DNA from: Ricinus communis
Taxonomy: Eukaryota > Streptophyta > Magnoliopsida > Malpighiales > Euphorbiaceae
Direction: 5' to 3'
Assembly: GCF_019578655.1 (NCBI RefSeq)
Contig: NC_063260.1
Location: 25,258,888 to 25,322,887 of the forward strand
Length of the DNA stretch: 64,000 nucleotides
Within the stretch, counting starts at the first letter, position 1; each line of letters opens with the position of its first letter. Shown here piece after piece: positions 32,621-43,840 of the stretch. The notes under the pieces were generated by a model. It worked only from the letters and a program-made list of their open reading frames with translations, had not been told where the DNA came from and made no database searches. A program made the position numbers and the translations under genes.

Positions 32621-34164
32621 GAAAGTTAAAATCATAACTTAATTTAATCACCATTTGTTATTTGGTGAAATATTAAAATTCAAATGAACTCAATTAACAT
32701 TTTATATTTTCTATACGATCAAATATCTTTTTATTTAATTGAAACAATTTTAACCATAAAATTTAAGTGCATAAGCTTAAAAATCTAATTCACTTAATTT
32801 ATTTATTTTTTATTTAAAAATTGAAGTAGCTTAGACCTCATGTTCAGATTTAAGGTTGATTTAAATTCAACAAATAGTTAAATTTAATCGGTTCCTCCCC
32901 TTTATGGTTATAGACCCAGGTTAAATACGGGATAATTGTATTATTAGTGTTTAAATTTGTCAAAAAATAACAATTGAATAATTAAATTTTTAAAATTAAT
33001 AATTAAATTTGTCAATCTATAAAAAAATAATAAAATAGAATTTTCATTATCTAACTTTCAGATTTTCTTTAAGTTTTTACAGATACAGATGAGAGAGCAA
33101 AAATTATTCAACACGTAAAAAATTAAAATGTAGTTACAAGTGATATAGCTTCAGGGTAAATTTTATCTTATATAACTCTTTTTCTCTAACTTCTATTAAT
33201 TCTGAATTTAGTAGTCTTAATCCTTAATTTTCAATTTATAAATTCTAATATTATTGCGTTATAAGACTCTAATGATTTAATAAAAATACGTTTTATTTTG
33301 TCACTTTTTTTTACAGATTTTCACTCTTAATTAGTAATTTTAAAAATTCAATTATTTGATTGTTATTTTTTGATAAATTTATATATCAAAAATATAATTA
33401 TCTTAGTTAAATAACTACCCTATATAATATAAAAATCTGCATAAATGGTTAAAATTTTGACTCATACTAACTTCATGATTGATTGAAATACAAAAATTCA
33501 CTTTATTTACAAATAAATTATAAATAAAATTATTTACAATTAAATTCTAACATATTAAATAATATCTATAGGTTCACTTCAAATGAAATGAATTATTTAA
33601 AATGAATTATAATAAAATATTAAAAAAAAGAGATATGAAAAAATAAATAAAATAATAAAATTGAAAAATAGTCTGATCTTACTATACATATTAAGTTACT
33701 AATATAAAATTCATCTAACAATTTTACCAACTTTGTTAAAATTCAGTAATTTAAATAAATTCAGTTTTGCAAAGCCTTGGACGTCCACTCATTTTCTAGA
33801 GTAACTAGCAAATTTTACCATAATCTTACAGATAATTATTTTCAAGGAGCATATTAACAAGTTAAGAACACAAGAAGAGCTGATTACTAGGTGGCTTAAA
33901 TGATCTGACATTCACCTCAAATGCATTTCAAAATAGCACAAGGGCATGCAATGGTCCGAAGATATACAGACATATATCCATCAAGACACTACTTGGAGAT
34001 TAAGCCAAAACTAATACGATCTTATTCCTACTCCTTTGTAGAGTATATCAACTTTGAACTGGTTAACTGGAGAAAGAAATTTGCTTCAGAAACTCAGGAT
34101 ACCTATGTACAACAGACGCACTAACTTTAGCTGTACAACTTGAAAACTTCTTGTAGTATATGCA
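32621..34164. other. Intergenic, AT-rich
   Basis: AT-rich DNA without recognisable coding signal, ending at the 3' end of the BAH-domain gene. Several short direct A/T-rich motifs recur but no defined repeat unit could be drawn. Confidence 0.5.
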
Positions 34165-37100
34165 TCACTCCGCATTCTTTGTAGCTACAGTATTCTCTTC
34201 GCTCTTGGACTTGGCTAACGGTCTCTGGGAATCTACAACAGGTACGTATGGTTCACTTGTCTTCTTCATGACCTCAGCTCCCTTCTTAGCTACAGTATTC
34301 TCTTCACTCTTGGACTTGGAAAATGGCCTCTGGGAATCGACAATAGGTATATATGGTTCACTTGTCTTCTTCATGACCTCAGCTGCCTTCTCAGGTTCGC
34401 GGGGACTGACCAGCTTCTTCTCGACCTCTTCAAATTTGGCAGTTGCCCAGGGTGCAGTGCCTACACTTTTGGCAGAACCCGGTCCATCTATTGTCAGCAT
34501 CGATGCTTCATCCCTGGAAGCATACCAAGAATTTCCACAGGCAGTACACTCCAGCTGAAATCCAAGAAGTTAAAAGGCTAGCAGTCAGTCATTCATACTT
34601 CATGCCATCTTTCCTGGTGAACCCTTATTCACGAAAAGTAGAATGCAAGGTCCTTGCACATGCAAATTATTATAAGATAACAACCTCAGCTCATTAAAAC
34701 TAACATTTATGCAGGGAACATAGTTTGTGCGTGTGTATGAAGGAAATAGGCAAGAACCTGATAGCGATCTCCATGTCCAGCTTGGATGATGTCCCTTACG
34801 CCAACTTTGTTCTCATTGCATCTTGAGCAACAAGCATCAGTCATCTGCTACAAATGCAACAGGTCAGACAGTGATCATAACCATACATCTAACACCACAA
34901 GTGAGAAGCTCCAGAAAATTTGACAATAGCCAAAAGAGTAGAATATGACCTGCATGCCTGCTGATTCGTCGGGCTCTTTTGTTGCTGTCTCCTCAGCTGT
35001 CAACCCTTCCTAAAGTTAAATTAATTAGTCAGACATTATTCACTTAATACCAAATCAGATCACAAGAGAACATTCCCAAAAAGGAGGACAAAAATAACAT
35101 ATAGGGGGGTCAGAAGACCATACTTTCAATTCATTTGGTGACATATTTAATATTTTCGAAGGTTTCAACTGTCCATTGAGCAAACGCCGTGCCAGTAGCG
35201 TGCTATTCTGTAAGAAAAGGAACATGTCTTAGAGGTACAGCTGAAAACTCAGCAAAAGTCAGCAACAAATGATGATCTTTCAAGCAAACATATCTAGCTA
35301 TTTCACATTCTATTTCAATCGATCATAATGCAGTTCATTCTTTTAATCCCCCCATTCCACCCAAATAACATATAAACATGTAATATAAGCAACAAATTCA
35401 CCCACAAAGTGGGAGAGAAGTACATAAAGGCAGGCAGCACAGCCCTAGAACAGGAAGCACACACGTGCACCCAGCACCTGACAGAAAAATGAAAACAAAC
35501 GGAACTAATTACAATAGTCAGTTGCAAACACCACAAAGGGGCTAATATAATTTTGTCAAGGGAAGATATTTGTCAGAACAAACTCCTCTACTTCCAACTC
35601 CAACAAAAAAAATGGTCCTACATTGTTCTTGCACAGCAAAAACAGAGACATAAAGTATCACATCCTCCGCCAATAAGATTACTGTACCACATTACCAACA
35701 ATGGTTGAATATTATTACTTTCACCTTCATAAATTCTGTCAGAGTTAGTCAATTTTTTTGCCCAATGAACAAAGAAAACTAAAAAAAGTTTGCTTCATTT
35801 AGAATTTATATTTGAATATTTACTTTGACAAGATTTAACATTTTAATCTGTGATCCCATACTATGATCCATGACTGCAAATCATTTATGAGTCCTCCACA
35901 ACACTCCTACCCACTCCATCAAAGCCTTTTCCTCTAGACAGGATGAAATGAACGAAAACAAATCAATTACATTTCCATTCCCAACTAGGTTTGAATCAAA
36001 TCAACAAAATCAACAAAAGATATGTAGAGAAAAGAAATGGGTAAAACCATGCATGCATAAGTAGATAAACTGACCTTGAGGTTGAAAACAAGAGAACGCA
36101 ACTTCTGGTTATATTTCTGAAAATCAGAGGAAAGAGCTTCATGTGAAGCCTTCTCAAGGGCACATACTGCAGAAACAGCAGCATCAGGCCATCGAAAAGT
36201 CTTGCTACTCTGTCAAAAGCAACAAAGGATAACATCAGAACCAAAGAACCTTTAGATTCTAAAATTCAAGAATATACAAAAGAGAGGAAAGAACTCGGAT
36301 AGAAATAGCTGAAGCCTGGGATAGCATTCTTTTTGTTCATTATCGTCAATCATGTTAAACCAGAATATTGATAGTAAAAACAAAGACTAGCTAAATGCTA
36401 CATACTTTAGGACTCTTATCTTGAGATCCATTTCCATTGCTATGTGTCTTGCTCTCTTTTTCACCATCAATGCCATCAGAACTGGCTTTCACTTTTTCAT
36501 CGTCAGGAGATCTGCACATGTATTGAATACATTGAAGAAGCCTCTCCAACCATTTTTCGCGATGAGTATCTCCAGTTAGTACATCAAACTTTTCTAAGAT
36601 TGCATAGTACTCCGAGGTATTGGCTGTACAGCTTCCTGGTGTTTCAGCTTTTAAATTGTCATGCCTGCCAGATGCCTCTTCCTCCCTTGAAACATCAAGT
36701 GGAGTAATATTCTTTTTCCTGAGAGTTCTCTTAAACTTTGACTGATCTTCTGGTTGTTCAGCAGCATAATCTTCAGTTTCAATATCAGGAAGGTCTACCA
36801 AACGCGATAGAGTTTTCTGAACAAGAAGATCAATTTCATGCTGCTTATTATCTTCATAATCCTTATCAGTTAACTTCCAAAGTTTCCGTTCTACAGTGTC
36901 ATACACTTTCTGGACAATAAAACCAGGATGCTGTTTCCGATTTGGAAGTTGCTTATGAATAGGGACAAAATGCACCACACACTTGTGCATTACAGATTCT
37001 GCTGGAACCTCATCACGATGAAAACTGTAAAACAATTCTCGGGTATCACGTGACTGCCAGCTTCCACCACCTTTTCTCTCTGCCTCTTCAGGACGATAAA

Positions 37101-38197
37101 ACCACTGTCCAGTGACCATCATGCTAAGCTTTTGTGTCTGAGCAATATCCTATCAGAAGAAGAGCAATGCCATTATACAAAGCGCTAGAATAATTCAAAA
37201 GATGCCTACTTATTATCCTAAGGCAGAACTTTTTTCTGTATGAATAAAAATAGAGAAATCGTAAAACATGCATTTAATGTTCCAGATTTAGCTAGTACTA
37301 GGAGAAGCAGGAAAAAAGAAAAAAGTACAAAAAAGAAACATAAAAAAGAGCAGCAGAAGTGACAGGGGAGCTCCTATGATCTTGAAACTCAGTTAAAAGT
37401 TAAAACTTATAACTAAATCCCAATTCAACATAAACCTGAATATCCAAAATGCTTAATCATGACCCTATTAAGACTGACAAAATCTAATAATACAGGTAAT
37501 AGGTTTTACCTAACAAAGAACCAAGTGCTACTAACTACAAAAGACTTGACCTAGAACAACTATTTTCCAAACAAAAATGTTATCGAATAAAAATACTGCA
37601 TAACTTCGATAGCTAAAACAACATTCTCAATACATATTAAAGAAATCCCAGTTTCTTACCTTGATAATTGCCACATAAGGTTTTTGCTTTTTATCCTCAG
37701 GAACTAAAAGGACAGGATCCTCCTGCATAAATAAAATAATAATGTGTATAAACACAAAGAAAACATGATTTACAGAAACCCTAACTAACCATCCTGAACC
37801 CCAAAAAACTTACAAGCTCATATCTATTTCCATCAAACTCAAAAGCTTCATAATGACTCCTTTTTCCTCTTCCTTTACCAGAAAACTTAATCGGTTCACC
37901 AATCGGTTTCGCATCCTCTTGCGGCGCCTCTTCCTCTTCTTCCTCCTCCTCCTCCTCTTCCTCTTCCGATTCAACTCCTTTCCTTCCTCTTCCTTTCTTC
38001 TTTGCTTTCCCTCCTCTCACTTTCGCTTCTTCCTCATCTTCTTCATCTTTTTCTAGAAGTTTCATTTTCTTCTTTTTGTTCTTGTTTTTCTCATTGTCTT
38101 CTGACTTCGCCATCGATGACCGAGTTTTCGGTGGCGGCGGTAGCGCTTCGTCTTCGTCGTCGCTGGTGGATACCTGCGCGAATCTCCGGTTTCCCAT
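34165..38197 (-). CDS. AIPP3: BAH domain and TFIIS-like domain protein (AIPP3/BDT1-like chromatin reader)
   Basis: Eight coding exons on the minus strand: 38197-37814, 37722-37660, 37149-36406, 36209-36075, 35207-35124, 35009-34950, 34844-34758, 34554-34165; 648 residues. The N-terminus is Lys- and acidic-rich with a run of 13 Glu. A BAH domain spans about residues 112-275 (HYEAFEFDGNRYELED to LWKLTDKDYEDN, with VTGQWFYRPEEA). A TFIIS central-type helical domain follows at about 350-470 (KYNQKLRSLVFNLKN, LKPSKILNMSPNEL), then a TFIIS-like zinc ribbon (CSRC...CTAC, ending GNSWYASRDE). The Arabidopsis counterpart reads H3K27me3 and H3K4 states with PHD proteins and acts with CPL2 in transcriptional repression, and also affects polyadenylation of intronic-heterochromatin genes. 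The start is the first ATG; the tail contains a 35-residue duplication. Confidence 0.92.
34182..34391 (-). repeat. In-frame tandem duplication, two 105-bp (35-residue) units
   Basis: Copies 34182-34286 and 34287-34391 lie in the last exon of the BAH gene. Each encodes AEVMKKTSEPY-P-VDSQRP followed by -KSKSEENTVA-K. They differ at about 11 of 105 bases, and many of the changes are silent or conservative. Confidence 0.93.
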
Positions 38198-38972
38198 TTT
38201 TGGCCTTTTTTTCCGGTTATGTTTCGTTTGCTGCCGCAAAATGGCACGCTAAACTAGTATTACTGGGATACTTTTCGAAGTTTGATTTATTATGTGCAGC
38301 TCAGTTTTTAACAGGCAAATTTAAAAATAGTTGGAAAAATTTATATCTTTTCCTCAATAAATAAGCTTAATGATATATTTAATCCTAAGCTTTTAAATTT
38401 CTTTTTAGTTTCGTCCAATTCTCCTAAAGAAAACTAAAAAGAAAGTTAAAAACATCAGAACTAATTAGGTCATTGATCCTAATAAATATCTAATTTTCTG
38501 TTTAAAAAGACACTATATTCATATTTTACTTATTCAGTTATTTTGTGTTATTTCAAATAATTTGAATTTATTTTTCTGAAAGAGATAATTTGAATTTATT
38601 TATTAGACCATGTATTCACTAAAAATGTAATTTATTCCATTTACAATACTCTTTATTAGTTCTGTATATTTCTTTAACTAATTAAACTTTATAAATCTAT
38701 TTATTAATCTATATATATTATTAAATTTTAAATTTTAAAATTTTTTAATATTATTTATTTAAATTTTGACACATAATATTTTTATTTTGATATGAGTCCG
38801 ATAGTAAAATCATGTCTTCAATAAAACTTTTGTGGTAAGACTTCTACCCATCTAATATAAAGATTTTTGAACTGGTCTCCTGTTACAAACTTTTGCAACC
38901 TATTTCAATCCAACATATTTAATTTTTTGAGGTTTTCTTTCCAAGTTCTAAAACCAATCCCCTAAATTCCAA
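38198..38972. other. BAH gene promoter and intergenic DNA
   Basis: Upstream region of the BAH gene followed by AT-rich DNA up to the target-site duplication of the LINE. Apparent similarity of the last 40 bases to LINE protein is attributed to chance (see rejected items). Confidence 0.5.
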
Positions 38973-38982
38973 AAGACGTATT
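38973..38982 (+). repeat. Left target-site duplication of the LINE
   Basis: AAGACGTATT, repeated exactly at 43831-43840 directly after the A-rich tail of the LINE. Confidence 0.75.
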
Positions 38983-39236
38983 GCCTGTGTAATCTGCTTT
39001 ACAAAATAGTATCCGAGATGCTTAAAAATCGATTAAAGCTGGTCTCGCCGCATATTATTTCTCCTTTCCAAAGTGCTTTTGTGAAAGGAAGGCTTATTAC
39101 CGATAATATCCTTATATGAGTGTTTTCATGCTATGAAAAATAAAAAAAGGGGAAATAGAGATTTTATAGCTCTGAAAATTTGTCGAACAGGTGATGATTA
39201 AATTGGGTTTTCCTAAACTTTGGATTTCTCTTGTCA

Positions 39237-39241
39237 TGAAG
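39237..39241 (+). repeat. Left 5-bp target duplication of the copia element
   Basis: TGAAG precedes the 5' LTR and is repeated at 41582-41586 after the 3' LTR. Removing one copy plus the element restores an uninterrupted LINE reading frame through SLVMKCISFV. Confidence 0.85.
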
Positions 39242-39506
39242 TGTTAAAGAAAGTAGAAAGAAGGACATGGAAGGCATGGTCTCAGAGACTGCACAAGCTG
39301 GATTGCTTGTGCAGGCTTCTCATCACTGACCAAGGGTGAAAGGGAGCAACATTTCCTGCAAAGCAGGAAAGGTCACTTCTACCTTTCCCCTCTCAGAAAG
39401 TAGCCGTTAGACATATACAAGTATCAATATAAATTCTTCAATCAGTTGTAAATAAACTCAGAATTGTAAAATACTCATCACTATTTCATTTATACAAACT
39501 TCTTCA
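39242..39506 (+). repeat. 5' LTR of the copia element
   Basis: 265 bp beginning TGTTAAAGAAAG and ending ACTTCTTCA (TG...CA). It differs from the 3' LTR at about a dozen positions plus two small insertions in the latter. Confidence 0.92.
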
Positions 39507-39517
39507 TGGTATCAGAG
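39507..39517 (+). other. Primer-binding site (initiator tRNA-Met)
   Basis: TGGTATCAGAG follows the 5' LTR directly and is the standard complement of the 3' end of plant initiator tRNA-Met used by Ty1/copia elements. Confidence 0.9.
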
Positions 39518-39580
39518 TTGGTTTAGCCAGTCATCACCTATCGAGCCACAACAAAAAATCACAGTTCAACACTCAAAACA

Positions 39581-40901
39581 ATGGCTCACAATGAAACCAC
39601 CAAAATCACCAATATTGTGTTGCAGGGCAGTCACAACTATTTCGAGTGGTCAAAATCCATTTTTATCGCCCTCAATGCCAGAAAAAAAAATTAGATTCAT
39701 CATAGACAGCAAACAAAAGCCAAAACCAGCAATTCCAAAAGCACTAACATAAGAAGAATTAGAAAAACTAGAAGAGTGGCAATCATCTGACCATTTGGTC
39801 ATGTCCATGCTCACCAACGCAATGGACAGCAAAATAGCTCGACTATATATCCTTATGGAGACATCAAGAGCAATATGGGAAAAAATAAAGACTTTCTACG
39901 GCCATCAAAACAACTTCGCACATATTTTCAAATTAAAGCAAGAACTGTCCCGAGGCTTCACTCAAACTTACGGAGTCGATTATCAAGAGACCTTCGCTCC
40001 AATGGCCAAGATGAATACGGTTAAGATCCTACTCTCAGTAGCAATCAATCAAGGTTAGAATCTATTCCAAATGGATGTCAAGAACGCCTTCCTTCAAGGA
40101 AACTTAGCAGAAGAAGTTTACATGGCCATTCCTCCTGGGTATAAGACAAACTCAGACTCATCCCTAGTATGTAAGCTCAAGAAAGCAATCTATGGTCTGA
40201 AACAATCTCCAAGGGCATGGTATGCTAAACTCAGTTGTTTCCTATTAAGTATCAATTTCAATAAGTGTGATTCTGATTCTTTCATGTTCGTTAGACACAC
40301 TCGCACACACACCATTATTCTTTTGGTATATGTTGATGACATCATAATAACCGGGAATGATAATCAAGAGATAGAAAATGTCAAACAATGTCTAAAAAGG
40401 GAATTTGACATTAAAGATCTAGGTCAGTTATCATACTTTCTAGGCATAGAAATAGCAAAATCCAGCAAAGGTTTATTCCTATCCCAAAGAAAATATACCC
40501 TTGATCTATTAAAGGAAACTGGCAAGATAGGAGCCAAACCTGCTCTCTCTCCAATGGAAACTAAAACTAAACTCAATTTAGAAGATGGAGATCCTTTGAT
40601 CAACATAGGGCACTATCAGCGTTTAGTAGGGAAATTAATTTATTTAACTGTCACTAGACCTGACATTTCTTTTGCAGTTAGTATAATAAGTCAGTTTATG
40701 CATGCTCCTCGTACCAGCCACCTTGAAGCCATTGATCGGATCCTCAGATATCTAAAGGGAACACCCGGACAGGGAATCTGGATGAAGAAAAATAGCTCCA
40801 CTAATGCAGTTGGTTTCTCGGATGCGGATTGGGCTGGAAGTTGTGATAGAAAGTCAACCACTGGATTCTGTATATTCGTCGGGGGAAACTTGGTGACATA
40901 G
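39581..40901 (+). pseudogene. Copia gag-RT fusion remnant
   Basis: The joined reading frame runs from gag through the RT palm with one frame change and two amber stops. The gag/RT junction at about 39950 is in frame, so the deletion that removed protease and integrase was either replication-derived or chance-phased. Confidence 0.85.
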
Positions 40902-41290
40902 AAAAGCAAAAAACAGAGCGTTGTTGCTAGATCAAGCGCCGAAGTAAAATATCGTGCGATGGCATCCACGGCCAGCGAACTCATTTGGGTAAAGCAAGTA
41001 CTCAAGGACATGAAAGTAGAAACGATGGAGCCTATGAAAATGTTTTGTGACAATCAAGCCGCTCGGCACATAGCATCAAACCCAGTGTTTCATGAAAGGA
41101 CCAAGCACATCGAAGTCAACTGTAATTTCATCCGAGAAAAGGTTCAAAAAGGAGAAATTGAAACTCCTTACGTCAAGAGTCAAGATCAATTGGCAGACAT
41201 ATTTACAAAGGCCCTTGACAAGCAGAGTCATAAGTCCATTCTCAGTAAGATGGGTTCAATAAACCTATATGAACCCAGCTTGAGGGGGAG
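40902..41290 (+). pseudogene. Copia RNase H remnant and polypurine tract
   Basis: Continues the RT frame after the second amber codon (KSKKQSVVARSSAE, then DIFTKALDKQSH), ending near the polypurine tract TTGAGGGGGAG at 41280-41290, which abuts the 3' LTR and would prime plus-strand synthesis. Confidence 0.88.
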
Positions 41291-41581
41291 TGTTAAAGAA
41301 AGCAGAAAGAAGGACATGGAAGGCATGGTCTCAGAGACTGCACAGGCTGGATTGCTTGTGCAGGTTTCTCATCACTGACCAAGGGTGAAAGGGAGCAACC
41401 TTTCCTGCAAAGCAGGAAAGGTCACTTCTACCTTTCCCCTCTCAAAAAGTAGTCGTTAGACATATACAAGTATCAGTATAAATTCTTCAATCAGTTGTAC
41501 ATAAACTCAGAATTATATAAACTCAGAATTGTAAAATACTTATCACTGTTTTATCAATACAAATTTATACAAACTTCTTCG
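41291..41581 (+). repeat. 3' LTR of the copia element
   Basis: 291 bp, starting TGTTAAAGAAAG and ending CTTCTTCG, where the terminal A of the 5' LTR has become G. It carries a local duplication of ATAAACTCAGAATT absent from the 5' LTR. Confidence 0.9.
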
Positions 41582-41585
41582 TGAA

Positions 41586-43799
41586 GTGTATCTCTTTTGT
41601 GTCCTTCTCTATCATGTTGAATGGTTCCCCTCGGGACATTTTACTCCAAAAAGAGGAGTTAGAAAGGGTGACCCACTGTCTCCTTTCTTATTTATCATGT
41701 GTGTTGAAGCTCTTTCAGGTCTCATTGCTAATGCTGAATTGGAAGGAAGGATCCACGGCATTTCAGTTGCTCGACAGGCCTCAAAAATCTCACATTTATT
41801 TTTTGCAGATGATTACATCATATTTAGCCTTGTTACCCTTCAGGAAGTGGAAGTGATTAAGGATATCCTCAAACTATATGAGGACGCCTCTGGCCAACTT
41901 ATCAATTTTGATAAGTCTTCCATGTCTTTCAGCAACAATGTCGATGACAATAGGAGGAGACCATTATGCAATTTCTTAGGAGTCGAGGGTATGGTGAAAC
42001 ATGAAAAATATTTGGGGCTCCCGGCAATGGTGGGTCGTTCAAAGAAGGAAATCTTTGGTATGCTGTCAGCAAGTGTGTGGAAAAAGCCTAAGGGATGGAA
42101 GGAAATTTTTTTATCGAAGGCGGGTAAGGAAATCCTTCCTAAGTCAGTGGTTCAAGCCATTCCTACTTATGTTATGAGTGTTTTCAGGCTACCAAAGAGC
42201 TTGTGCGATGATCTTCAGTCCTTAGTGGCTAGGTTCTGGTGGAGACATGGCATAGAGAAGGAAACTATTCATTGGCTAAGTTGGGATAAAGTTTGTTTAC
42301 CAAAGAAGAAAGGCGGGCTTGGGTTCCGTAATTCTGAAGCTTTCAATCTTGCACTCCTAGCTAAACAAGGTTGAAGGCGAGGTATTATCCGAACACATTC
42401 GTTAGAGCTAGGAAAGGAGCAAATGCTAATTTTACATGGAATAGTATTTTGGATGCACAGGGACAGCTGAAAATAGGGGTGCGATGGAGAGTGGGTAATG
42501 GTCGAAACATCAGCGTTTGGAATGATGGCTGGCTCCCTGGGACAGCGCCGTTTATGGTTGGGCAAGGTACAGGAGATTTGAGTAGGGATGCGTTAGTGCG
42601 TGATTTGCTGCTAGATGGGGGAAGACGGTGGAATAATGAGTTAATCGTAGAGAAGTTTTCTAGGGATGATGCAGATTCAATTATGGGAATCCCCTTGAGT
42701 ATTAATCCTGGACAAGACAAATTGATCTGGCACTACTCATCAAAAGGTTTTTATTCGGTAAAGACTGCATACCATTTGCTAATGAACAGCGAAGGATTAG
42801 GAAATGCTAGCAACTCTTCTTTTGGTCTTAATAACTCTTTTAGTGTGGTCTCAAATTTGGAGACTTGCTATTCCCCCAAAACTAAAGCATTTCATGTGGA
42901 GATTTGTGAGAGGAATTTTACCAACAAGAGAGCTGCTTTTTAAAAGAACAGGCTTGGGAACTAATATATGTGAAAGATGCGGTGCCTCTGATGAAAATGC
43001 TGATCATATTTTCGTTCATTTTAGATGGGTCAGATGCATTTGGTTTGGCTCAGTGTTAGGATTGAACACTCAGGGCTTTGAAAACTCTTCAATAGTTGAC
43101 TGGTTCTTGAGCATGCTTAATACGATGGATGAGGATGGTCTGTCTCTGGTATGTGGAATTATGTGGAGTAATTGGTTTGCTAGGAATCAACTTGTTTTTG
43201 AACAAAAATCAACTGAACCGATGGAGGTCATAGCTTTAGCTTCCAGAGTAATTGCTGACTACAAATAGGCAAATTCTAATCAGTTGGACAAAACCCTCCA
43301 TTGTGACTCCGAGTTGGAGGGCTCCAAGGGCAAATGGCATATATATTAATTCGGAAGCTGGTCAACGTCGAGATGGCGATTGGGGTCTTGGGGCCGTTGC
43401 TGGGACTGTGCTGGAAAGGTGGTGTTCATGACGTACAAGCTTAGTCGTGAATCTTGGTCGGCTGATGTTGCAGAGGCTCAGGCAATCTTTTTTGCTATGC
43501 AAACAGCAAAGGATATGGGTATTACAAATGCTATTTTTGAAAGTGACTCGCTGCATGTCATTTCCATTTTGAATAACGATGATCAGTGTTTGAGCGAGAT
43601 AGGTATAGTGTTGGATGATATCCACCTCAACTCACATTTTTTCTTAAGCTGCTCGTGGTCGTTCGTCCATCGTCAAGGGAACAACGTGGCTCATTTACTG
43701 GCAAAGTATATTTTTCCATGTTCTTTATTGTTCTGGACTGATAACTTTCCTAGTTTTGCTTTAGAAGCTTGTATTCTGGATTCTAGTGGCTCTGCCTAA
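41586..43799 (+). pseudogene. LINE reverse transcriptase / zinc-binding / RNase H remnant
   Basis: Three frame-shifted stretches: the RT fingers-palm with FADD and thumb to LALLAKQG (41586-42374), the connection and zf-RVT region (42371-43268, frame change near 42840), and RNase H (about 43290-43799, with a further break near 43425). About 15-20 residues usually present between AKQG and KARYYPN are missing. Confidence 0.88.
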
Positions 43800-43830
43800 T
43801 ACGAATTCTCTTATAAAAAAAATAAAATAG

Positions 43831-43840
43831 AAGACGTATT
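43831..43840 (+). repeat. Right target-site duplication of the LINE
   Basis: AAGACGTATT, identical to 38973-38982. Confidence 0.75.

Larger units (their letters stand above)
39242..41581 (+). mobile_element. Internally deleted Ty1/copia retrotransposon
   Basis: A 2.34-kb element with both LTRs, primer-binding site and polypurine tract, but lacking protease and integrase. gag starts at 39581 (MAHNETTKITNIVLQGSHNY), breaks near 39690, and resumes with an UBN2-type segment up to KLKQELS. It then fuses in frame at about 39950 with the reverse transcriptase segment RGFTQTYGVDYQETFAPM. RT motifs follow (QMDVKNAFLQGNL, LLVYVDDIIITGND), then RNase H (GFSDADWAGSCDRKSTTGFC, ARSSAE, DNQAARHIASNP, KHIEV). 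The frame is broken by TAG codons at 40056-40058 and 40899-40901, both at positions where family proteins have Trp. It cannot move on its own. Confidence 0.93.
38983..43830 (+). mobile_element. 5'-truncated LINE (non-LTR retrotransposon), interrupted by a copia element
   Basis: The sequence enters in the middle of a reverse transcriptase at [17 protein letters not shown] and [16 protein letters not shown], is split at 39241/41582 by the copia insertion, and continues with [15 protein letters not shown], the catalytic [10 protein letters not shown], a zinc-binding RT domain (CERCGASDENADHIF) and an RNase H domain (VAEAQAIFFAMQTAKD, FESDSL, FVHRQGNNVAHLLA). It ends in TTATAAAAAAAATAAAATAG. The element is dead: the stretch holding the first catalytic Asp is deleted near 39178, there is an in-frame stop near 39116, and frame changes occur near 42370, 42840 and 43270. 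The 10-bp target duplications flank it. LINE sequence alone is about 2.5 kb. Confidence 0.88.

Noticed and set aside
37853..38056. Phe/Leu/Ser-rich open frame on the plus strand
   Set aside because: Antisense shadow of the Glu/Lys-rich first exon of the BAH gene.
38198..38239. Upstream extension of the BAH protein by 14 codons
   Set aside because: The extension would start at TTG, not ATG; the first ATG is 38197.
38941..38982. Apparent continuation of the LINE protein leftwards ([11 protein letters not shown])
   Set aside because: The frame changes exactly at the 10-bp repeat AAGACGTATT, which recurs after the LINE tail. The resemblance is better explained as chance in host DNA next to a target-site duplication.
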